Source of the DNA: Oehlia diaphana
Lineage: Eukaryota > Glomeromycota > Glomeromycetes > Glomerales > Glomeraceae
Length of the DNA: 11,936 nt
Assembly (NCBI GenBank): GCA_003833135.1
Contig: QZLH01001258.1
Coordinates: 1 to 11,936, forward strand
Direction: 5' to 3'
Of this stretch, positions 1 through 8,676 are shown piece after piece. Under the pieces are notes generated by a model that was not told the DNA's origin, did not search any database, and saw only the letters and a list, made by a program, of their open reading frames with translations. Positions within the stretch are counted from its first letter, which is position 1, and every line of letters starts with the position of its first letter. The position numbers were made by a program, and so were the translations under genes.

Positions 1-83
1 GGATCAGTAGATAGCGAGATATTATTAAATTACTATAATTATTTAAATTTAAGAGCGTAAACTTCTGTAACTATATTACGTTT

Positions 84-132
84 TTAGTGTAATATTTCGA
101 AATTTTACACCACCTCCGAAAGATTACACTAA
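84..132. repeat. hairpin, 16-nt arms
   Basis: TTAGTGTAATATTTCG (84-99) pairs with 117-132 at 15 of 16 positions around a 17-nt loop. A structural repeat of unknown role. Confidence 0.6.
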
Positions 133-469
133 ATTACGCCTAAAAAAATTTCCTGATGAATAACAAAAGTATAACAAAAACATTTTGATGTATTAAATAT
201 ATTTTTGTAGTATGTTAAAATTATTACAAAATCATTTCAAAAAATTGACCATTTTTAGTAAAGTAAACTGTTAGTTTCTTATTAAAAATTCAAGGAATAG
301 TAATATTTTTATAAAAAAATGAATGTAAAAAGTATGGATTTTAATAAGTCATATTTATGTACTAGTAATTAATAATATTAATTATCATCTGGCTACTATT
401 TGGTATTTAGGATTTTTTCTGCCAGTTATAAATTGGCGGACCAATTAGTATATCCAGGATGATAAAAAA
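133..469. other. AT-rich stretch without genes
   Basis: No open frame or conserved motif is seen apart from the AATTGG/CCAATT mini-hairpin at 431-446. Confidence 0.4.
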
Positions 470-556
470 GTTATTTACTGATCTAGTTTAATATATAAAT
501 GGGTCATCATCCTTCAGATAATAACCCATTTATATACTACTAGATTAGTAAATAAC
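470..556. repeat. inverted repeat, 33-35 nt arms, 19-nt loop
   Basis: GTTATTTACTGATCTAG...AAATGGGT (470-504) pairs with 524-556. There is one transition (G/A) and a short indel region in the arms. A smaller hairpin, AATTGG/CCAATT (431-436 and 441-446), lies just upstream. Confidence 0.7.
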
Positions 557-770
557 TAATACCTATCTACTATTTGCTTTATATTTATTTTATATTTACT
601 TATTTAATTGTATAATTATTTACTCATTAAATATTACTATTGTTTTATAATAATTATAATTTCTTTTTGTTTTTGTAATTATTTATTCTAATTTTACATA
701 TTATTTATAATAAATTCATTTAAACATTATACAGTATATCAATTAAATTATTATTCTTTCTATATTATAT

Positions 771-900
771 TTAAAACTCTATATGAGTCAGCTTGCAAGC
801 CAAAAGTACTTTAAAAATATATTAGCTTACGAGCCAGCTTGCGAGCCAATATATTTTTAAAGTACTTTTAGTTCACAAGCTGGCTTGTGTAGAGCTTTAA
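771..900. mobile_element. 130-bp fold-back element with equal 53-nt arms
   Basis: The arms 771-823 and 848-900 pair at 44 of 53 positions, and all nine mismatches are transitions. The inner 23 bases are perfect. The 24-nt loop holds AGCTTACGAGCC and AGCTTGCGAGCC; the left arm has a third version, AGCTTGCAAGCC. It looks like a small MITE. Confidence 0.75.
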
Positions 901-1327
901 TTATATTTCTTAATTGTCTGGAGCGAAGCAAAGGATAATATATATCTATACACTATGAAAAAAAATTGACCACATAAATTTTTCTGTCTGCTACATGATT
1001 GTTATCTAATGAAATCACAAATTTTAGTTTTTCATATTTTCTAGTTAATTATTTACTTTTAGTTAAATATTTAACTTTTTATATATATATAATTATTATT
1101 ATATAACTATAATTTTTTCTTTCTATTTTTAGTTATATCCTATAATTATTATATAATCATCATATAATTATCATAATTATAATTTAATATAAATTTAGTT
1201 TAAAAGTTATTTATCAAATTAGTAAATTCATCATATTAAAATTAGTAAAATTATTTTTCTATTTTATTATTTGCATTTTAGTCAATTTTAATAAGAAAAT
1301 AATAATTTTACACAGGTACGTTACAAA
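901..1327. other. AT-rich stretch without genes
   Basis: Low-complexity A/T sequence with stops in all frames. I see no feature in it. Confidence 0.4.
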
Positions 1328-1447
1328 GCATCTACTTTTTTGAAATTATTAAATAGTAAATTTGCTGATCATAATATGATCATAAATGATCGACAAATTT
1401 ACTATTTAAAAATTTTTTAAAAAAAGAACGCATTTAAACGTAGATGC
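1328..1447. repeat. 120-bp fold-back element
   Basis: The inner arms 1349-1372 and 1386-1409 pair at 22 of 24 positions; both mismatches are transitions. Outer 8-mers GCATCTAC (1328-1335) and GTAGATGC (1440-1447) mark the ends. The loop region contains nested TGATCAT/ATGATCA words. Confidence 0.65.
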
Positions 1448-2290
1448 ATTTAAATTTCAAACTCTTTTAATAATAGAATAATTTTATCATTTTGTCTATT
1501 AAAATATCAAAATTAGTAAGTAACTTTAGTTTTACAATAATTCTGTTTATTTTTGTTATATTTAATATGATTTTAATAAAATTTTTTTTAACTAGTAAAT
1601 CAAAAAAATAATATAAATTCATCAGAAAATTTTATAATATGAAAAAATGCATAAATTTATATATTATAATATTTTGTAAGTTTTCTGACTTGCTGCAAGT
1701 TACTGTAAATGTAATATTTTGTAACTTTTAAAATATGCTACTGCCTTTGCCTTTTTATTGACTTGCTAATTTTCTTATCTGTGGTTCACATTTATGAAAA
1801 ATTTATAAATTTATTGCATTTTTGAGTATAGAGTTACAATCTGGATGAATTCAAATTTTAAAGAGCACATTTTGGTAATTATACATGGATTTTAATAATA
1901 AAGATTAAAATTTTTTTATATATTATAAAATTGCATCCCAATGCACAATCTAGTAGTTTAAAAATTACTATTCAATACAAAAAAAAAGAGAAAATAAAAA
2001 TGAATTTATTTTTCATCTTTTCTCTCCACTTTTATTTTTGAAGATATTTTTTTTATTATATTATGTATTGATAGATATTTATAAAATATCAAAAAAAAAT
2101 TCTTTTTATCAACTTAATATATTTATTTATGGATTAATAGATCGCAACTCTATTAAAGCAAATATTTAAAGAATTTATTTTTATTAAATGAAATCTGCAA
2201 AATTAATTATTACATGTAAAATATGAAATCTAAAGCTAGTAAGTACTTTTATCAATTGTCTTACCTATTAACTATGATTTGACATTATAT
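1448..2290. other. AT-rich stretch without genes
   Basis: No coding sequence is recognised. A small TTGCATCCCAATGCA near-palindrome occurs at about 1932-1946, and A- and T-runs lie around 1980-2100. Confidence 0.4.
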
Positions 2291-2559
2291 AATATTGTTG
2301 TTAGCTAATATAGATAAATCAATTATAATTTTTTTTATATTTTGCACCTTCCTCACTATTTCAATAAGTTTCTTCACCATTATTTTTTTCATTTCTTCAG
2401 CAAACTCTGCGATTCATAATATAACTACCATACAAGCTCACTATAATCTATACTGGAATTATATTTTGATCCTAATAGCTTAACAATGGTCTTATCTGTT
2501 TTAGTTTTAAAATATTTGAAACAATTATCATATGTATTACTATTATATGAAGGAAAATA
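2291..2559 (-). pseudogene. possible frameshifted coding relic, product unknown
   Basis: On the minus strand two protein-like blocks follow each other in different frames. The first is open from 2559 down to a TAG at 2425-2427 and includes FKYFKTKTDKTIVKLLGS and IDYSELVW. The second, about 42 codons down to about 2291, includes AEFAEEMKKIMVKKLIEIV and looks like a charged helix. Stops and a frame change separate them. The composition is unlike the surrounding A/T-rich DNA, but no family is recognised and chance openness cannot be excluded. Confidence 0.28.
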
Positions 2560-3118
2560 TTATTTCAACTTTCTTACCAAAACCTCTTGCTGAATTTAAT
2601 GCATTTTGGTTTTAATAGTCTTCTGGTCTTTTTCAATAAAACAATTACTAATAAAATGATAACTGAGTATTCCTAGAACTACTAAGATAGTTAATTGTAA
2701 CTTCTTTGATTTCAAGATAGAGTTTGTACTTGAAGCATGTTTTTTAATGAACTCACTACCAATTTTGGCGATTTTTGAAAAACAAAAGTGACGAATGCCA
2801 GTACATTAAAAAGAGTCAATTGCTGCATTTCGTTCATTTCAGAAGACAACAAGCAAAGTGTAAAAAAGACTATAAAAATAATTTATTATTATAATTATTA
2901 TTGTTATTTTTATTTTTTTTTTAGTTAACAATTGTTATTATTAAAATCAGAAATATTATTAAAATATTAAGATCAACCTCTATTATACAGTATATCGGTT
3001 ATGTCTATAATTGTGTAACTATTATACATATAGTTACTTCAGCCTTTTGAAACTTAGGCTTTGAAAATTGTAAGTTGAGAGAATGGGGAATTGATATTTT
3101 TATTTTGGAAGCATTACT
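2560..3118. other. AT-rich stretch, no supported gene
   Basis: On the minus strand about 2714-2890 stays open for roughly 55 codons, but it is hydrophobic at one end, has no good start and matches nothing known to me. It may belong to the relic at 2291-2559. A small hairpin GTAACTAT/ATAGTTAC is at 3015-3037. Confidence 0.3.
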
Positions 3119-3375
3119 AATGTTCCTTTTCATTTTTTTCTTTAGGGACGCTTCCCTTTAGTTTCTTGAAACTGTACTTTAAAATTGTAAAAGGGAAGGT
3201 TTCTTTTAATAACATTCCTTTATTTTTTTTGTAGAAACCTCTTAAATATTTCAGAACAGCTTTGGAAGGTAAGTGGAGAGTGCGAATGCTTTTTTAACAT
3301 TGATAAGTATTATTAACATTAGATTTCCTTTTTTTTTTTGTAAGAATCTTCTTGAACACTTCAGGAAGGGATTAT
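3119..3375. repeat. three degenerate tandem units of about 100 bp
   Basis: Units near 3123, 3216 and 3326 share the order TTCCTTT, a T-tract, G/TTAGAAxCxTCTT, then a CTTCAG-or-similar block followed by GGAAGG. Divergence is high, and the call depends on that order, not on identity. Confidence 0.35.
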
Positions 3376-3485
3376 TTTTATTATTTTAAGAGGCATTAAT
3401 ATAACCGAAGGAGTCATTAAAATTTTTTTATCCTAATGTAATTCTTCTTCCTTAATAATTTATGCAACTTTAAAATATAACATAT

Positions 3486-3560
3486 GATATTATATTATTG
3501 TGCCTGCATAATTATATGCTAATTGGACTTTAATCGTGATATTATGCCCTGCATAATTAC
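3486..3560. repeat. direct repeat, two units 52 bp apart
   Basis: GATATTAT...TG[C]CCTGCATAATTA occurs at 3486-3515 and 3538-3560; the first copy has a 7-8 bp insertion. No role is assigned. Confidence 0.5.
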
Positions 3561-3619
3561 ATTTCTTAAATAGTTAATAGTTAACAATGTATTATTTTAA
3601 ATATTTTTTATTAAAGGCA

Positions 3620-4372
3620 TAAATATCATGAAACTATATCTAAATCTTACAGAGAAACTATGGATAAACTTATTATAGAGGTTTTGGCAGTTTCTCATAG
3701 TTTTGCAGTTTCAGCACTATATAAGAGGTTTCACCTTTTGGCATTAGGCCAAACAGGTTTTGGCAAGCAACCATACATATGTAATTGATATTGTAACTTT
3801 CATATTTTATATGAATTTTGATATAGGGAATCGAAATTGTAGCTATACATTCTTATTGTTATATTTAACATATTTATGAAAATAAAAAATTATTTCGAAA
3901 ATATTTTATCCATATTACAAGAATATTCAGTAGTATTGTTGTGCCCCAATTCTCAATATGCCCCAAATTGACGATAATCATCGATGATTACTATATGTGA
4001 AAAGTAATGCTTTGAAAATTCTTAAGGCATTATAAAGATGGGCTGATAATTTAGGCCGATCGTTGATTCGTCACAACAGTATCATTGTAAAATTATTCGC
4101 TTATATCAATCATTTGTGGGAAGATCTGTTCGATGTCGATCATCACATAAAATTGAACCAATGTATAATAAGAAAATGAAATTAACAGGTTATTTAACCA
4201 GCTTTTTTTTATTTTACATAGTACAGCAACATAAATTCTTTAAACGAAAAATATTATTTTAATGGACAATGTATTACGTATAGTACCATTATGATACTCA
4301 AAATTATATACATTGTAGATTTTAAAGAATGGTGGTACTGCATATATATGAATAAATAAAAACGAAAAAGAG
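3620..4372. other. upstream region of the pseudokinase gene
   Basis: No gene is seen here. It is slightly richer in G+C than the surrounding DNA and holds a TATATAAG sequence (3718-3725, about 690 bp before the ATG), two GGTTTTGGCA direct repeats (about 3680 and 3754), a perfect 16-bp palindrome (3975-3990) and a small GGTTA/TAACC hairpin near 4190. These may be promoter elements or repeat debris; the sequence does not decide. Confidence 0.3.
3975..3990. repeat. 16-bp perfect palindrome
   Basis: TAATCATCGATGATTA reads the same on both strands and lies about 425 bp before the start codon of the pseudokinase gene. A palindrome of this length without mismatch or spacer is typical of a dimeric binding site, but in AT-rich DNA it may be incidental. 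Confidence 0.4.
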
Positions 4373-4414
4373 TTTTTTTTTTTATTTCTCTTTTTTTTCA
4401 ATAAATTATTAGAA
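4373..4414 (+). promoter_or_regulatory. pyrimidine-rich leader next to the start codon
   Basis: A T/C-only tract with a single A (4373-4399) ends 15 nt before the ATG. Such tracts are common near fungal transcription starts and leaders. No TATA element is placed at a convincing distance, so this is a weak regulatory call. Confidence 0.3.
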
Positions 4415-6864
4415 ATGGGAGATAATAAATCAGAGAAGAATGAATCAAAGAAGAATATACGTGATAAAGTAGCAGATGGTGCTTCATTCACAAGTAAAGT
4501 GGTACAAGGTGCAAATACTGCGATGAGTGCAGTAGCCGAGGTATCTGCAGCATTTGTTCCATTCACAAATTTTCTTCCCTTAATTAAAGAAATTGGAGCT
4601 GTTTTTGATGAAATCATCGATTTAGTAGAAGCTGCTGAGCATAATAAACGAACTTGTAATAGGTTAAAAAGGCTAGTTCGTGATGCAGAATTATCCGTAC
4701 GACAACTTAAAGAAGATAGAGAAAATAATAAATATTTTTTTAATAAACAAAATTATTCATGTTTACAAGAATTATCTAGTGTTATAGTACGAATTAAAAA
4801 TTTTATATCAGAAATTTCTCAAGTGAATTCTTTTATGAAAATTTTTAAAGCGAAAGATGTTGAGAAAACTTATAAAGAATTAATTGGAGAATTTGAGAGT
4901 TATATTAATTTATTGTCTTTTTCTATTGACGTTAAAATCTCTAATGATCTTGAACAATTAAAAGCCGATAAAGATGATTTTAATAAAGTAAGATTAAAAA
5001 TGAGGTTTTATTATACATTTATTTGAGTATAAAAATTAATTATATTATTTTTAACAATTATAGTATATAGTAGAAATGTTGGGTGATATTGGAGGTAACG
5101 TAGAAGAGATTAAGTCCCAAGTCACAAACTTAAGTAATCAGTTTTCCTCAACAATTGAAAAAGTCAATACAGTGAGCAATACAATGGAAAAATTTATGAA
5201 CGAAAATACTAAAAATCAAGTGACAATTGATAATATCTTCCAGGTACAACCACTAGAATTTAATGATTATGTAGTGGATGAAGATGAGAAATCACGTAAA
5301 GATGGACGTGTGACTAAATGGTATAACGTAAGAAATGAAGGTGAAGAACTCGCTTTTAAAACTATCGCTGATAATGAAGATCAAAAGATAGTACAAAATC
5401 AGGTTACAATTCTTAAAGAACTTCATAATTGCCAAAATATTATAAAATTTTATGGGCTGACTTGTGCTAGAAATAATAAATGGTATTTGGTGACTGAGTG
5501 GGCACAATATGGAAATTTACGTGAATATTATACAAATTATAAAGATAGATTTAATCTTAGATTAAAATTACGTATGTCTCTTGATATTGCTCGTGGATTA
5601 AGTTTTTTAAAAGCCGTTAAGGTAATTTCATAATCAACTTTAACCAACGAAATTTTTATTTAATTGTGTAATATTTCTTTCTTTTTTTTTATTTTATAGA
5701 TTGTACATCGTGATATTAGGGCTGAAAATATATTAATTACAATCAATGAGATAGCAAAACTTGCAAATTTTAAATTAAGTCGTTACTTAACTGAAGATAC
5801 ATTAAATCATAAGCAAAATGTAGAACGAGCTCGTTATTCTGCACCTGAGTTGTTGACAAGAGCTCAAAATTTCCAATACGATCAAAGATGTGAGGTTTAT
5901 AGTTTTGGAATCTTACTCTGGGAAATTGCTGAAGAAAGGGTCCCATATCAAGATAGTAATGATATTATGGTAATAGCTGATAAGGTATGTAATAAAATGT
6001 ATAGAGAACCATTTTCTGAAAACAGTCAAATGCCAAAGGAATTTAAAGAATTAGCAACTGATGGTATGTAAAAAAAGGTATTTTAAATTATAATTTATTT
6101 GTTGGACTTAATTTTCATTTTTTTTTTTCACATATTTTTTAGCCGTTCTTCATGATCCAGTTGTTAGGCCAAAAATTACAAAAATGCTTGAAGTTCTTAG
6201 ATCTTGTGTATATCACCAAGATTTATCAGGTTCTTGTAGTCCAAATCCAAGCAGACACAACTCCATAAAAAATCCTCCAAAACGAGCATTCAGCATTGAT
6301 CAAGCAGATGAATTTGCTCTTCCAATTAATTTTCCAGATTATGAATCATTTAAATATATGACACTTACTGATGCAGTAAAACAACATAGGTTGGTAAGAG
6401 ATGGTAAAATTTTTGGAGATTTAAAAACTGCATATAAATGTTTTGAAGCCTATGCAAACTTTGCAAATACAGCAAAACATAATCAAATCATAGCAAAATA
6501 TTATAAAGTATATTACATTTCAAAAAAATATGTTGAGAGCCCTCCAAATAAAGATAAAATTATTGCTGAATTATCTAAAGAAGTTGCTGATGATGAAAAA
6601 AATGAATTTCCTGAAGCAAAAATAAGATATGCAGATTGTTTGCTTCATGGCAAAGGTGTTGCAAAAAATGAATCAGAAGCTCTTAAATATTTTGAAAAAG
6701 CCACTGATGATGGTCTTAAAGTAGCAATGTATAATGCTGGACATATGCATTTTAATGGTATTGGTTGTGAGAAAAATAAAGAAAAAGCTAAGAAATATAT
6801 AGAGTTAGCTGTTATTAATGGTTATGAACCTGCTATTAAATTTCGTGAGAAAAATCACTTATAA
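4415..6864 (+). CDS. MLKL/HeLo-like domain - pseudokinase - Sel1 repeat protein (738 aa, four exons)
   Basis: Exons are 4415-4987, 5064-5621, 5700-6063 and 6143-6864. Splicing at GT-AG sites keeps one frame to the TAA at 6862-6864. The start is the first ATG after an in-frame TGA at 4349-4351. Domains in order: four-helix MLKL/HeLo-like bundle (about residues 14-190), coiled-coil connector (about 200-237), kinase-like domain (about 255-523), Ser/Pro-containing linker and helical region (about 525-650), two Sel1 repeats (about 654-726). No signal peptide is evident. The kinase part keeps Lys290, His380-Arg381-Asp382 and Asn387, but has Asn400-Phe401-Lys402 in place of DFG and no glycine-rich loop. 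I infer a pseudokinase-controlled membrane-acting cell-death protein, by analogy with MLKL. Alternatives are a weak TKL-type kinase or a Sel1 signalling adaptor. The gene stands alone, with repeats on both sides. Gene structure is well supported; function is inference. Confidence 0.87.
4454..4987 (+). other. MLKL N-terminal / HeLo-like helical bundle (residues ~14-190)
   Basis: The first exon codes for an almost wholly helical domain. It has a Lys-rich start (Lys/Arg at 5, 8, 12, 13, 16 and 18), then an Ala/Val/Phe-rich hydrophobic segment (about 35-72). Next comes a charged helix with the family-like motif EAAEHNKRTCNRLKRLV (residues 72-88) followed by DAELSVRQL, and a last pair of amphipathic helices (about 115-190). 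The AEHNK...C..L...V..AE pattern is characteristic of the MLKL N-terminal/Cbl-N-like fold found in plant MLKLs and in fungal multidomain proteins. In animal MLKL and fungal HeLo proteins this bundle permeabilises membranes when released from inhibition. The match rests on motif and helix pattern only. Confidence 0.7.
4988..5063 (+). other. intron 1 (76 nt, phase 0)
   Basis: The donor is GTAAGA at 4988 and the acceptor is TTATAG at 5061-5063, with a TTAAC branch-like site at 5051-5055. Only this acceptor keeps the frame; AG at 5069-5070 and at 5072-5073 would shift it. It falls between the helical bundle and the coiled coil. If retained, translation would stop 12 codons into the intron, at 5024-5026. 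Confidence 0.88.
5088..5198 (+). other. coiled-coil connector, brace-like (residues ~200-236)
   Basis: Just after intron 1, residues about 200-236 form an uninterrupted helix with hydrophobic residues at heptad-like spacing (VEEIKSQVTNL, then FSSTIEKVNTVSNTMEKF). It lies between the bundle and the kinase-like domain. In MLKL the same position holds the two-helix brace that passes the pseudokinase state to the killer bundle and supports oligomerisation. A corresponding role here is inferred from position. Confidence 0.55.
5622..5699 (+). other. intron 2 (78 nt, phase 0)
   Basis: The donor is G|GTAATT at 5622 and the acceptor TTTATAG ends at 5699 after a long T tract; TTTAAC at 5639-5644 is a possible branch site. 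It lies two residues before the HRD motif. Retention would give a stop after three codons and remove the catalytic loop. Confidence 0.9.
6064..6142 (+). other. intron 3 (79 nt, phase 1)
   Basis: The donor is G|GTATGT at 6064, and the acceptor TTTTTTAG ends at 6142 behind a T-rich tract. Splicing makes an Ala codon and continues into VLHDPVVRPK, the expected last kinase subdomain, which confirms the junction. Confidence 0.9.
6607..6825 (+). other. two Sel1-like repeats at the C-terminus (residues ~654-726)
   Basis: Repeat 1 (about 654-690) carries AKIRYADCLLHGKGVAKNES followed by EALKYFEKATDDG. Repeat 2 (about 691-726) carries AMYNAGHMHFNGIGCEKNKE followed by KAKKYIELAVINGY. Both show the Sel1 pattern A..YA..L..G.GV..N...A..YF..A...G. 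A partial third unit (EPAIKF) ends the protein. Upstream residues about 590-625 (DLKTAYKCFEAYANFA) may be a diverged unit. Sel1 repeats are alpha-alpha solenoids that bind partner proteins. Kinase-Sel1 fusions are known to be expanded in Rhizophagus-type fungi. Confidence 0.85.
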
Positions 6865-7197
6865 ATTTTGTTATTATTATAAAGAAAAGAAAATTTAAAT
6901 GATTATATCTATTGTATATAATATATACTGTATCTAAATATCCAATATACTGAAAGATTCTGAAAAAGGTATTTATTAACTATTAAATGGAGTATATGAA
7001 CTTGTTTATTTATCCTATTTTATCAATAAGTAATAAACTTTACATTAGAATATAAGGTAAACAATTTTAGTTATTAATGATTTATGTGAAAATAATTAGT
7101 AATATATAGCATTGTAATAAAATAACAATAAATAAATACTTTCACAAGGTAACTAATAAGTTAAGAATAAGGATGTAGTATGTAATTAGAAGGCTAT
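6865..7197. other. 3' flank of the pseudokinase gene
   Basis: AT-rich DNA without an open frame. AATAAA occurs at 7116-7121 and again near 7128, but such hexamers are frequent by chance here, so no polyadenylation site is assigned. The hAT element begins 334 bp after the stop codon. Confidence 0.4.
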
Positions 7198-7288
7198 AAG
7201 GTTGCAACTATTACAGCATATATACAACACTTTTGTTGTAATTACAATATAAGTATTATTTATGATATAGTATTATAATTATAATACA

Positions 7289-7323
7289 AGTAGTATTTAC
7301 AACACAGGTAGTATTTACAACAC
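7289..7323. repeat. two copies of a subterminal repeat at the left hAT end
   Basis: GTAGTATTTACAACAC is found at 7290-7305 and again ending at 7323, about 19 bp apart. Its complement (GTGTTGTAAATACTAC) resembles the right-end units TGTAATATTACTACC in reverse orientation. Confidence 0.55.
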
Positions 7324-8568
7324 ATTATTGTAATTACAGCAAATAGCACTAAATTTATGATTTTTTATTATTATTTATAATTAAAACCTATACTATAATA
7401 ATTATCAATCAATTATTAATATTTCATTATTTTTTTACTAGATTTGCAACATTAAAATCAAATTCACTATTATCATTACCAAAAGATCTAGTACATTGAG
7501 GAATAAATATAAGATCTATTACTACCCATGATAATAGATCAACTGTTTCTTTAATATCTAATTAAGCAATGGTATTAGTATTTTAAGATGAATTAACATC
7601 AGATCCTTCTTCATCATTTAAATCAGTTAAATCAAAATCATCTGGCAAATCATTATATTTATCATCATTATTAACAGTTGCTATACTCATTAAATTTCTA
7701 ATGTAATCTTCTACATACTGTAGGTTTTAGTATAACTTAATTTCTTTTCTGCATTACTTAAAATATACTAATGTACCTTTCCTAATAATTCTACTGTTTC
7801 AAGATTTAATCTTTGCTAATGATTACTAAAAAATCAGTTAAGTGAAGAAAATTGGCATTCACAATTTGCTGAATGTGGAGAAATACTAAAAAGTTTAGTT
7901 GCAAGTTGTTGTAATTGATTATTACTATTAAAAATAGTTAACCACTAGTCAATAAGTGATTCAGATGAGATACTAGAGAATTTATTATTATACAGAGCTT
8001 TTTTGAGTTTATATGCCCTTAATTATTCTAAAAGATCTTTACATAATTTTTGCTTATGTCTCCAAGATTTCTAAAATGTAACTGCAGTGATACTTAATTG
8101 TATAAATATTTCATCTTTAACTCTGCCACCTAAAAATAATATTTAATAATAATAAAGTTAGTATGATATTACATAAAATAGATTTAATTTTGTAATAAAA
8201 TTATTACTTTTCCATGCTAAATGTAAGAAAAATGCCAATAAATATTGCGGATCATTAAATTCTCTATATCTATAATATATAAATAATTTAATATTTGTTA
8301 AATCAACTCATCAATATGATTTAATAAAAAAAATTAAATACCTTTTATTAAAGATATTAATACAAGCTTGATGAAATGCTTTATAATTTACGGTACTAGT
8401 ATTTTTTACAATTGCTGCAATATGAAATAAATGTACCATACAGACAGTTAATGTTATTTTTTTACTTTCTAAACTTAAAATTGCATTTTTAATAGATAGT
8501 AAAGTGTTACTTAAAATTTGAGCCACAGTTGTTTTCAAGTATCTATATAAATATAATAATTAAAATTA

Positions 8569-8644
8569 ATTTCTTTAATAAAAAAAATAAGGAAAATGAA
8601 CAAAATAAAGAAATTAAAAAAATGAAAAAAAATAGGGAAAAATA

Positions 8645-8675
<31 letters not shown>

Positions 8676-8676
8676 A
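8569..8676. repeat. A-rich low-complexity tract with an (A)nT microsatellite
   Basis: Almost pure purine DNA, ending in repeated AAAAAAAT units (about 8636-8676). It lies in the presumed second intron of the hAT relic, where it would be the pyrimidine-rich strand of the transcript. Confidence 0.6.

Larger units (their letters stand above)
5253..6216 (+). other. TKL-type kinase-fold domain, probably a pseudokinase (residues ~255-523, two introns inside)
   Basis: Recognisable landmarks: AFKTI with the VAIK-type Lys290, ILKELHNCQNIIKFYG, the hinge-like LVTEWAQYGNLREYY, IARGLSFL, IVHRDIRAENILI with Asp382 and Asn387, YSAPEL (425-427 APE), EVYSFGILLWEI, and Arg507 in VVRPKITKML. Deviations: no GxGxxG before Lys290, Gln304 where the alpha-C Glu is expected, HRDIRAEN with Arg384 in place of the catalytic-loop Lys, and NFK (400-402) in place of DFG, so the magnesium-binding Asp is lost. 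Glu442 replaces the usual Asp of the DVYSFG motif. ATP binding may remain possible; phosphotransfer is doubtful. Confidence 0.82.

Noticed and set aside
2295..2483. 62-codon hydrophobic open frame on the plus strand
   Set aside because: Ile/Phe/Ser-rich low-complexity translation, antisense to the more protein-like minus-strand relic; no motif.
3718..3725. TATATAAG as the TATA box of the pseudokinase gene
   Set aside because: About 690 bp before the ATG with no evidence of a long leader; such words are frequent in AT-rich DNA.
4240..4617. 125-codon open frame on the minus strand over the start of the pseudokinase gene
   Set aside because: Antisense shadow of exon 1, whose plus-strand reading has clear domain motifs.
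5292..5507. 71-codon open frame on the minus strand
   Set aside because: Antisense shadow of exon 2 in the kinase domain.
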